From: Acholeplasmataceae bacterium UBA6235
GTDB lineage: Bacteria > Bacillota_I > Bacilli_A > Acholeplasmatales > UBA5453
Direction: 5' to 3'
NCBI GenBank assembly: GCA_002441525.1
Contig: DJWH01000020.1
Coordinates: 1-12,788 of the forward strand
DNA: 12,788 bases
Shown here: positions 7,155 to 12,788 of the stretch, piece by piece
Numbering within the stretch: the first letter of the stretch is position 1
Layout: each line of letters begins with the position of its first letter
Notes under the pieces: model-generated
Database searches by the model: none
Told to the model about the DNA's origin: nothing
The model's input: the letters and a program-made list of their open reading frames with translations, nothing else
Made by a program: the position numbers and the translations under genes

Positions 7155-8803
7155 AAAAATTTCTGACATTAATCGCATTTGTTCTAACTTTAGTTTTACT
7201 AGCCGGTTGTAATGCCAAATCAGACGTGAAGATTTCCATCAAAAATGTCACACCAGCAAGAACCACCATTTATATGGAGTTTGATGTGGTTGACCCGAAA
7301 GAAGAAATCACCGAAGATGGGATTACTGTGGTCTTATATTACTTAGGTAATGAAGTCACTCGTAAGGCACCAACCTATGCTAATGATTTGACATCGATTA
7401 TTTTTGAAGGCTTATCTGTTGGTTACAAATACACATTCAGTGTGTTCGCAACCTATGGTGGGAAAGCCCATAAGATGGCTTCCGGTGAAGCAACCACAAC
7501 CACAGAAGGTGGTAGTGCAACCGAACCGAAACTCATTTCAACCATTCAAGATTTCCTCAACATTCCTAACGATTTAACGGCGTTCTATCGCTTAGAAAAT
7601 GACTTGGATTTTGAAGACGCAGCATTCCAAAACCCATTTGGTTCAAAACAATTCGCAGGGACTTTTGATGGTAATAATAAAACCATTAAAAACTTGAAAA
7701 TGGATTTAACCACCACCTATATCGGCTTGTTTGGATATAACCGTGGCACCATTAAGAATTTAACCGTTGAAAATGTCATTGTCGATTTTAAAACCAGCAC
7801 CCAAAATATCGGGATCATCGCTGGTAAAAATGCCGGTCTCATTGAAAACGTTACTTTAAAGAATTCCAGCATCGCGGCTGCGTTCTCTAGAACCGGCCAA
7901 ATCTATATTGGCGGGATTACCGGTTTATCAGAAACGGGTGGTAAACTCACCGATATCACCATTGAAAATGTCGATTTAAACTTAGCCATCACAGGTCGTA
8001 CAGAACCACACGCAGGTCTCTTAGTCGGTAGAGCACAAGCGACCCAAGTGACCGATGTGAGCGCGACTGGTTCGATTGTGGTAACCGCACAAGACGTTAC
8101 CAACGTTGGTGGTTTAATCGGTAAGATTGAAAACGTGGGTTTGAGTGGTTCATCCATTACAAACGCCAGCGCAGATGTTGAAATAGAAGTCTCAGTAGAC
8201 ATCACCACGACGACCACAAACGATACCGCACAAGCCATTTATATTGGTGGTTTATTAGGCACATCGATTGGAACAAACGTTAATAGCGTTTATGCGAAAG
8301 GTCAAATCGATTTATTGAAAGCGTCAAATACCTCTACCAATGACCGAAATGACGATGAGTTATCGGTTGGTGGGTTGGTTGGTTTCACCACATCAGGTAT
8401 CATCAATGCCTACGCAAATGTGGACATTGTTGTCGGTAGTTCAACCGAAGTAACCATCGTATCATTCGATAGAATGTTCGTAGGTGGATTAGCCGGCATC
8501 CAATTGGGTGGCGAACGCTTAGAAAAAGCAGCGTATTTGATGGGCACCATCATGGTTTATCCAGGCGAGAATACAACGTTACAAGCGTCTAAAGTGGTTG
8601 GTAACATGAACCCTACCAAGTCGGTTACCGTTGATTCCGCTGTCTTAACCATTGGTTCAGATGTGATTGTTGGACGTGTTGTTAATGTCTATGGCGATAC
8701 CCCAAGTAGCACACCAAGTGCTGTTGAAGCCGTGACTTATGCAAGCTTACAAACCTATTTCACCAGCAGCTTCATTTTAGAAACCTTAATTTTCAGTGAA
8801 TAA
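7151..8803 (+). CDS. Surface lipoprotein with FN3-like domain and GLUG-type beta-helix repeats
   Basis: A 550-residue secreted lipoprotein. Residues 1-20 form a type II signal: MKK, a hydrophobic core and the lipobox LLAGC, with Cys20 as the lipidation site. Residues about 23-118 look like an all-beta, fibronectin-III/Ig-like domain. A short Thr/Gly linker precedes the ISTIQDFLNIPNDL...FDGNNKTIKNL segment (130-182), which typically leads into GLUG repeats. About eight repeat cores follow, such as IGLFGYNRGTIKNLTV (191), IGIIAGKNAGLIENV (220), IYIGGITG (251), HAGLLVG (287), VGGLIGKI (319), IGGLLGTS (375), VGGLVGFT (416) and VGGLAGIQ (454), consistent with a right-handed beta-helix. Such proteins are usually adhesins or surface structures, but no ligand can be named. 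The ATGA overlap with gltX implies translational coupling. No sortase motif was seen. Confidence 0.85.
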   Translation: MKKFLTLIAFVLTLVLLAGCNAKSDVKISIKNVTPARTTIYMEFDVVDPKEEITEDGITVVLYYLGNEVTRKAPTYANDLTSIIFEGLSVGYKYTFSVFATYGGKAHKMASGEATTTTEGGSATEPKLISTIQDFLNIPNDLTAFYRLENDLDFEDAAFQNPFGSKQFAGTFDGNNKTIKNLKMDLTTTYIGLFGYNRGTIKNLTVENVIVDFKTSTQNIGIIAGKNAGLIENVTLKNSSIAAAFSRTGQIYIGGITGLSETGGKLTDITIENVDLNLAITGRTEPHAGLLVGRAQATQVTDVSATGSIVVTAQDVTNVGGLIGKIENVGLSGSSITNASADVEIEVSVDITTTTTNDTAQAIYIGGLLGTSIGTNVNSVYAKGQIDLLKASNTSTNDRNDDELSVGGLVGFTTSGIINAYANVDIVVGSSTEVTIVSFDRMFVGGLAGIQLGGERLEKAAYLMGTIMVYPGENTTLQASKVVGNMNPTKSVTVDSAVLTIGSDVIVGRVVNVYGDTPSSTPSAVEAVTYASLQTYFTSSFILETLIFSE

Positions 8804-8812
8804 ATAAGATCA

Positions 8813-8841
8813 ATGTTACGACCAAACTCGTAACATTTTTT
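8813..8841 (+). terminator. Intrinsic terminator after the lipoprotein gene
   Basis: ATGTTACG (8813-8820) pairs perfectly with CGTAACAT (8829-8836) around an 8-base loop, followed by a T-run to 8841. It closes the gltX-lipoprotein transcript. Confidence 0.9.
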
Positions 8842-8864
8842 CTTTCCAAAAAGCCCCTCTTTAA

Positions 8865-8890
8865 AAATATATAAATAGTTTTATATATTT
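8865..8890. repeat. Perfect AT-only inverted repeat upstream of the DUF2779 promoter
   Basis: AAATATATAAA (8865-8875) and TTTATATATTT (8880-8890) are exact reverse complements with a 4-base centre TAGT. The palindrome ends 6 bases before the -35 element. It could be an operator, an UP-element-like A/T tract or simply a cruciform-prone spacer. There is no adjacent gene for a regulator. Confidence 0.75.
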
Positions 8891-8896
8891 GATGAC

Positions 8897-8924
8897 TTGC
8901 ATAAAAAAAACAATCCGCTATAAT
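8897..8924 (+). promoter_or_regulatory. Promoter of the DUF2779 gene with an A8 tract in its spacer
   Basis: TTGCAT (8897-8902) and TATAAT (8919-8924) are spaced by 16 bases. The spacer begins with eight consecutive A (8903-8910). The -10 is consensus; the spacing is one base short of optimal. Transcription should begin near 8931. Confidence 0.75.
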
Positions 8925-8945
8925 GACATCAAGAGGTGATTTGTC

Positions 8946-10766
8946 ATGAAAATATCCAAGACCGGGTTTACCAACATCATTCGCTGTAGTCGTTATGGCG
9001 CACTCGAAGAAATTTACCGTAAAAAAGGTGAAGCCATTGTTACATTTTCTGAAGACATGGATGATTTGATGACCGCTGAAAATGGAATCAAAAGAGATGA
9101 ACTATTAAACGATATGTATGAAGGTGATGAAGACCTCATCATGAAGGATGACCCACAACTCAACGTGATGATGCCATTCTATAACGCCATTGAAGGCTTA
9201 ACTGCACAAGCGGTTAGAGCTCATTTTAGCGGTTCTTTTCAATTCAATATGCTCGATACCTACAAACAAAAACGATTTGAAATGGAAAAAGATGGGTATC
9301 ACTTTTACTGTTTCTTAGACGGCTTCTTACAACAAGAAGATGGGTTCAAAATCTTCGAAACCAAAGCGACCACATCGCGTAAATACATCGATATGACCCA
9401 TGATAAAGAGTCGATGTTCGCCTTTTCACCCGATGGGATCCTCATGCTGACCAAAGACTTGGGTTTTCCAATCGATGAAAAGTACGACAAGAAACTTCAA
9501 AAACTCTATGACCGTTATTCCGATGAAGGTCGATATGTGTATGACTTAGCGTTCCAACGATATGTCATCGAACACAGTAAAGACGCACCTACAGGCAAAC
9601 AAGGGTACTACTTAGCTGTGTTAAACAAAGACTACATTTTTGATGGTAAATACGATGAAAACAATAAACCAGTGTATGGATCAAACATCATTGTTTTGGT
9701 GGATTTTACCAGCATCACAGAACGCTACATGCCCATCATTGAAGCGGATATGAATACCGTCATAAGCTATTTAAACCATATGAATGCGAACCCAGTAGAC
9801 ATCGGTAAACACTGTCAACGTAAAGACCGAAAACAATGTCAATTCTATAACATTTGTTGGTCCAAAGTCCCTGAGAAGAATAGCATTCTAACCTACCTCA
9901 ATAATCATAATGGATTTACCGACGAATACGGTGAAAAAAGAGACCGTTTTGACCTGATTAATGAAGGGATAGTCAATGCCTTAGACATCCCTGAATCGTG
10001 GCTAAAACGAGAAAATAACATCATTCAAAGACGTGTCATTGAATCACATGAGCCGTATTATAATTTTAGAAAAATCAGAGAAGGTATTCTAGAGCTCAGG
10101 TACCCGATTTATCATCTAGACTTTGAATCATTCCCTTGTCCATTACCACGATTTAAAGGGGAAGGTCCTTACATGCAATCCCTATTTCAATTCTCGATTC
10201 ACGTCGAACATGAACCCAATGTATGTGATAAAAATGAAGACAACTATTCGTTTTTAGCTAGCGACCACAGTGACCAAAGAGAGGCTTTGATTCAAGCGAT
10301 GATCGATGTCATCAAACCCGATGGTGGTTCTGTACTGGTCTACAATATCGCATTTGAAAAAACCCGCATTCATGAGCTAGCAAGGCTCTTTCCAGCTTAC
10401 AAAGATCGCTTGATTGACATCGCTGACCGTTTATTCGATTTAATGGATATTGTTAAAGGCAATACCAAACTATACAAGAACTTAGGCTATGACGAAGAAG
10501 AAGCGAAGAAAATCAATTACTATCACAATGATTTAAATGGCTCTTATTCGATTAAAAAAGTCCTACCACTGTTCTCAAACTTAACCTACAAGGGCATGCC
10601 TGTAGCGAATGGTAATGACGCGATTGTTCAGTATGCGCAATTACCTTTATATGACCCGCAAACCAAGGAAAGGGTCCGAAGAGACATGCTCGAATACTGT
10701 AAACAAGATACGTGGGCCATGGTCGAAATCTTACAACAATTACGGACGATTGCTTCCGTTAGGTAA
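8946..10766 (+). CDS. DUF2779 protein: predicted Fe-S PD-(D/E)XK nuclease fused to DEDD-type exonuclease
   Basis: A 606-residue cytosolic protein. The C-terminal part (about 385-600) matches the DUF2779 family, a ribonuclease-H-like fold. IYHLDFES gives the first acidic pair (D392, E394), VLVYNIAFEKTRIHELA is a second motif (N467, E471), SYSIKKVLPL a third block, and LEYCKQDTWAMVEIL gives YxxxD (Y584, D588), as in DEDDy exonucleases. The N-terminal part resembles Cas4/AddB-type nucleases: D125 in FLDGF, E138-x-K140 in FETKAT and Q204/Y206 in LAFQRYVIEH. Four cysteines fit the Fe-S pattern of that class, C14 near the N-terminus plus C290, C298 and C304. GAGGTG lies 7 to 12 bases before the ATG. 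It has its own promoter and is monocistronic. Family membership is firm; activity and role (repair, RNA decay or defence) are inference. Confidence 0.8.
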   Translation: MKISKTGFTNIIRCSRYGALEEIYRKKGEAIVTFSEDMDDLMTAENGIKRDELLNDMYEGDEDLIMKDDPQLNVMMPFYNAIEGLTAQAVRAHFSGSFQFNMLDTYKQKRFEMEKDGYHFYCFLDGFLQQEDGFKIFETKATTSRKYIDMTHDKESMFAFSPDGILMLTKDLGFPIDEKYDKKLQKLYDRYSDEGRYVYDLAFQRYVIEHSKDAPTGKQGYYLAVLNKDYIFDGKYDENNKPVYGSNIIVLVDFTSITERYMPIIEADMNTVISYLNHMNANPVDIGKHCQRKDRKQCQFYNICWSKVPEKNSILTYLNNHNGFTDEYGEKRDRFDLINEGIVNALDIPESWLKRENNIIQRRVIESHEPYYNFRKIREGILELRYPIYHLDFESFPCPLPRFKGEGPYMQSLFQFSIHVEHEPNVCDKNEDNYSFLASDHSDQREALIQAMIDVIKPDGGSVLVYNIAFEKTRIHELARLFPAYKDRLIDIADRLFDLMDIVKGNTKLYKNLGYDEEEAKKINYYHNDLNGSYSIKKVLPLFSNLTYKGMPVANGNDAIVQYAQLPLYDPQTKERVRRDMLEYCKQDTWAMVEILQQLRTIASVR

Positions 10767-10784
10767 TCCCTATATAAAGGGATT
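10765..10784. repeat. Short inverted repeat overlapping the DUF2779 stop codon
   Basis: AATCCCT (10765-10771) pairs with AGGGATT (10778-10784) around ATATAA. It starts in the stop codon. No T-run follows on the + strand (GTCTAATG), so it is not a standard terminator, though it may act as a weak one or protect the 3' end of the message. Confidence 0.6.
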
Positions 10785-10810
10785 GTCTAATGATTTGTAA
10801 GGGTCAATGC

Positions 10811-10839
10811 TTGTAATTATTTACATTTTCTACTATAAT
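10811..10839 (+). promoter_or_regulatory. Sigma-A promoter for cysS-mrnC-ATPase
   Basis: TTGTAA (10811-10816) and TATAAT (10834-10839) are spaced by 17 bases. The -35 and -10 hexamers are identical to those of the gltX promoter. The start falls near 10846, leaving only about 14 bases before the start codon and no room for a riboswitch. Confidence 0.85.
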
Positions 10840-10848
10840 TTATCTAAT

Positions 10849-10854
10849 GAGGTG
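10849..10854 (+). promoter_or_regulatory. Ribosome binding site fixing a TTG start for cysS
   Basis: GAGGTG lies 5 bases before the TTG at 10860. No ATG or GTG in that frame lies near enough to compete, and the next residues NIYNSLSGKEE match the normal CysRS N-terminus. Confidence 0.8.
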
Positions 10855-10859
10855 AAACC

Positions 10860-12173
10860 TTGAATATATATAACTCGCTTTCGGGTAAAGAAGAAGTCTT
10901 TACACCCGAAAAACCCAATCAAATTTCCATGTATGTGTGCGGTCCAACCGTATACAACTATATTCATATCGGCAACGCAAGACCTGTTGTCTTTTTCGAT
11001 GTTGTTAAACGCTATTTTACATACTTAGGCTATAAAGTGACCTATGTTTCTAACATTACCGATGTTGATGACAAAATCATCGATGAGGCACAAAAGTTAA
11101 ACATCGATGAAAAAGTATTAACACAAACCTTCACTGAAGCGTTCATTAAAGATACACTTGCGCTTGGCAGTGACTTACCAGATTTGATGCCTAAGGCTAC
11201 TAACTACATCACAGACATGATTTTTTACATCAATGATTTGATTGAAAAAGGTTATGCCTACCATAATGGTGATTCCGTATACTTCCGTGTTCAAAAAATC
11301 GGAAATTATGGTGCTTTATCGAAACAGATCTTAGAAAACCTCAACGTTGGTGCGAGAATCGATGTCGATAGTCAAAAAGAAACCCCGTTTGATTTTACCT
11401 TATGGAAACAAACCAATGTGGGGGTAGCTTTTGAGTCCCCATGGGGTAAAGGTAGACCAGGTTGGCATACCGAATGTGCCGTGATGAACCATTCGATTTT
11501 TAACCATAAAATCGACATCCACGGTGGTGGCTCGGATTTAAAATTCCCACACCATGAAAACGAAATGGCACAAAGTTGTGCTCATGATAACCATGAATTA
11601 GCCAATACTTGGATGCATGTCGGTAGACTCGATTTTGGCAATGAAAAGATGAGTAAATCGATTGGTAACATCATTTTAGTGAAGGATTTACTAGAAAATT
11701 ATGAGTACCAATCCTTTAGATTACTGTTGTTATCACATCACTACCGTCAACCCATCAATTATTCAGATGACTTGATGAAACAATTTGATAACGAGTGGCA
11801 ACGCATCAAACGTGCCATGAAACAAGCGTTTGTCGATATTTCTATCCAACGCTATAACACCGTTGAAGTTCATTTGGATGCGTTAGAAAAATTCCGTCAA
11901 GCGATGGAAGATGATTTCAATATATCGAATGTCATGACGGTGGTTTATGAATCAATGAAAGCCATGAACCGCTCGAAAGAAGTCAAAGAAATTGCGAGAT
12001 ATTACCATACCATTTCATTGATTTTATCTGTATTGGGCATCAAGTTGGATTTGATGCCACTATCGGATGAACAAATCGAACGTTACCAAGCGTGGCAACA
12101 AGCACGAGCAGAAAAGCGTTATAGTGACGCGGATCGAATCCGTATGGAACTCGTTGAATTGGGATTGCTGTAA
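10860..12173 (+). CDS. cysS: Cysteinyl-tRNA synthetase
   Basis: Class I synthetase that charges tRNA-Cys. The HIGH motif is HIGN at 36-39 within CGPTVYNYIHIGNARPVV, and KMSKS is at 263-267. The catalytic zinc ligands that recognise cysteine are all visible: C27, C206 (GWHTEC), H231 and E235 (HHENE). Their spacing matches that of the E. coli enzyme closely (C28, C209, H234, E238). HGGGSDLKFPHHENE is a family hallmark. The 437 residues are slightly short of the usual 460, mostly at the C-terminus, which ends ADRIRMELVELGLL. Translation starts at TTG. The stop TAA shares its last base with the ATG of mrnC (TAATG), so the pair is translationally coupled, as is also common in Bacillus. Confidence 0.97.
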   Translation: MNIYNSLSGKEEVFTPEKPNQISMYVCGPTVYNYIHIGNARPVVFFDVVKRYFTYLGYKVTYVSNITDVDDKIIDEAQKLNIDEKVLTQTFTEAFIKDTLALGSDLPDLMPKATNYITDMIFYINDLIEKGYAYHNGDSVYFRVQKIGNYGALSKQILENLNVGARIDVDSQKETPFDFTLWKQTNVGVAFESPWGKGRPGWHTECAVMNHSIFNHKIDIHGGGSDLKFPHHENEMAQSCAHDNHELANTWMHVGRLDFGNEKMSKSIGNIILVKDLLENYEYQSFRLLLLSHHYRQPINYSDDLMKQFDNEWQRIKRAMKQAFVDISIQRYNTVEVHLDALEKFRQAMEDDFNISNVMTVVYESMKAMNRSKEVKEIARYYHTISLILSVLGIKLDLMPLSDEQIERYQAWQQARAEKRYSDADRIRMELVELGLL

Positions 12174-12556
12174 TGGAAGCTCATTTAATCAACGGGGTTG
12201 CTTTAGCGTATATTGGGGATGCATACTACGAATTACGCATTCGAAAACATTTATTATCCCTTGGCATCACCAAGGTCAACGAATTACATAAATCAGCCAT
12301 CAAATTTACTGCAGGTGCCGTTCAAGCAACCTTGATGGATGCGTTCATTGAACGTGAATTACTCACAGAAACCGAAATTAGCTATTTTAAAAAAGGTCGT
12401 AATGCCTCCGGCCCAGGTCGAAAAAACATCGACATGGCGACCTACCATAAATCCACAGGATTTGAATCCATGATGGGGTATTTATACTTAACAGACATTG
12501 CGCGTTGTGACGCGCTGATAGACCAAGCCATACAAATTTTGACAGAAAAGGTGTGA
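12173..12556 (+). CDS. mrnC: Mini-ribonuclease III
   Basis: Mini-III is an RNase III catalytic domain without a dsRNA-binding domain. In Bacillus it matures 23S rRNA by trimming the ends of the long stem, aided by L3. The 127 residues show the conserved ALAYIGDAYYELRIR (with D16 and E20 in the RNase III signature region) and KSTGFESMMGYLYL (E98 as the second catalytic acid). KSAIKFTAGAVQA is a Mini-III-specific block. The length is normal. It overlaps cysS by one base with no strong independent ribosome site, so translation probably depends on cysS, an arrangement widespread in Firmicutes. It ends in TGA. Confidence 0.95.
   Translation: MEAHLINGVALAYIGDAYYELRIRKHLLSLGITKVNELHKSAIKFTAGAVQATLMDAFIERELLTETEISYFKKGRNASGPGRKNIDMATYHKSTGFESMMGYLYLTDIARCDALIDQAIQILTEKV
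12546..12553 (+). promoter_or_regulatory. Ribosome binding site for the P-type ATPase gene
   Basis: AAAAGGTG ends 8 bases before the TTG at 12562 and lies in the last codons of mrnC. It favours that TTG over an in-frame GTG at 12553, which would overlap the site itself. Confidence 0.6.
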
Positions 12557-12561
12557 TTCCA

Positions 12562-12788
12562 TTGGAAGACATTAAACCGATTAAAAAGTCTAAAAAGGAA
12601 CTGAAAAATGTGGTAGAGATTGAGCGTATCAACCCTGAAATTGAACAAGGGTTAACGTATCAACAAGTCGAAGAACGCATTTTGGCAGGCTTATCCAATA
12701 AAGTCTCGTCAGGTTCGACCAAAACTGTACCATCCATCGTAATTTCGAACATCATGACGTTGTTCAACCTCATGAATATTGGGATTGC
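12562..12788 (+). CDS. Cation-translocating P-type ATPase, N-terminal fragment, continues past the window
   Basis: Only about 75 codons are present and the frame is open at the window edge. After a Lys/Glu-rich cytosolic start, the protein reads EQGLTYQQVEERILAGLSNKV and then VPSIVISNIMTLFNLMNIGI. This matches the N-terminal cytosolic segment and the beginning of the first membrane helix of cation-transporting P-type ATPases common in Firmicutes and Mollicutes (of the GLT-x-E-V-x-x-R-x-x-G-x-x-N type). The phosphorylation motif DKTGT would lie beyond the window, so neither the ion nor the completeness can be judged. It most likely starts at TTG 12562; a GTG at 12553 is an alternative. It follows mrnC by 5 bases and belongs to the cysS transcript. 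Confidence 0.7.
   Translation, partial: MEDIKPIKKSKKELKNVVEIERINPEIEQGLTYQQVEERILAGLSNKVSSGSTKTVPSIVISNIMTLFNLMNIGI

Noticed and set aside
7903..8238. Long - strand open frame inside the lipoprotein gene
   Set aside because: The Ser/Thr/Val-rich translation is the expected by-product of the repetitive GGT/ACC-rich coding strand; there is no ribosome site or promoter.
7673..8560. CRISPR-like or tandem DNA repeats within the lipoprotein gene
   Set aside because: The repetition is at the protein level (GG-L-G cores) with diverged DNA and irregular spacing; no identical DNA repeats with uniform spacers were seen.
8946..10766. Calling the DUF2779 gene a Cas4 or part of a CRISPR or known defence system
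   Set aside because: There is no CRISPR array, cas gene or other defence gene in the window; neighbours are housekeeping translation genes, so only the fold resemblance is reported.
12387..12648. Open frames on the - strand across the mrnC/ATPase junction
   Set aside because: They are complementary to clear mrnC and ATPase coding sequence, with low-complexity translations and no family resemblance.

Overview
The window reads as a compact, low-GC, Firmicutes-derived chromosome segment, most likely from an Acholeplasma/Paracholeplasma-type Mollicute or a close relative. The genus is an inference from gene order and protein style, not a database match. All genes lie on the + strand and are tightly packed. 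Promoters are near-consensus sigma-A type with very short leaders. Tryptophan is encoded by TGG, and TGA is a stop codon (gltX and mrnC both end in TGA), so the standard bacterial code applies and Mycoplasma/Spiroplasma are unlikely. No CRISPR array, insertion sequence, tRNA or rRNA was seen, and no convincing gene on the - strand.

Layout. (1) 1-1948: an RNA-modification cluster made of a 5'-truncated trmN6/yabB-type tRNA methyltransferase, a small TerB-like helical protein and the 16S rRNA methyltransferase rsmI, with overlapping or abutting ends. (2) 1949-4735: a weak terminator, a strong promoter and a methionine-type T-box leader precede metG, followed 2 bases later by a YitT-family membrane protein. 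(3) 4736-5755: a TTGACA/TAAGAT promoter, a leader whose hairpin covers part of the Shine-Dalgarno, then rplM-rpsI closed by a UUCG-loop terminator. (4) 5757-8841: a promoter, gltX, and a 4-base-overlapping gene for a GLUG-repeat lipoprotein, closed by a terminator. (5) 8842-10784: an AT palindrome and a promoter drive a monocistronic DUF2779 protein. Its residues suggest a Cas4/AddB-like Fe-S PD-(D/E)XK nuclease fused to a DEDD exonuclease. (6) 10785-12788: a promoter, TTG-started cysS, the Mini-RNase III gene mrnC, and the start of a cation P-type ATPase that runs off the window.

Most genes serve translation: three aminoacyl-tRNA synthetases (Met, Glu, Cys), two ribosomal proteins, tRNA and 16S rRNA methylation, and 23S rRNA maturation by Mini-III. 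The order keeps fragments of two Bacillus clusters, yabB-yazA-rsmI-abrB-metS and gltX-cysE-cysS-mrnC, with lineage-specific replacements: a TerB-like protein where yazA would be, and the lipoprotein plus the DUF2779 nuclease where cysE would be. The least explained items are the DUF2779 double nuclease with its unusual promoter region, the lipoprotein translationally coupled to gltX, and the TerB-like protein.
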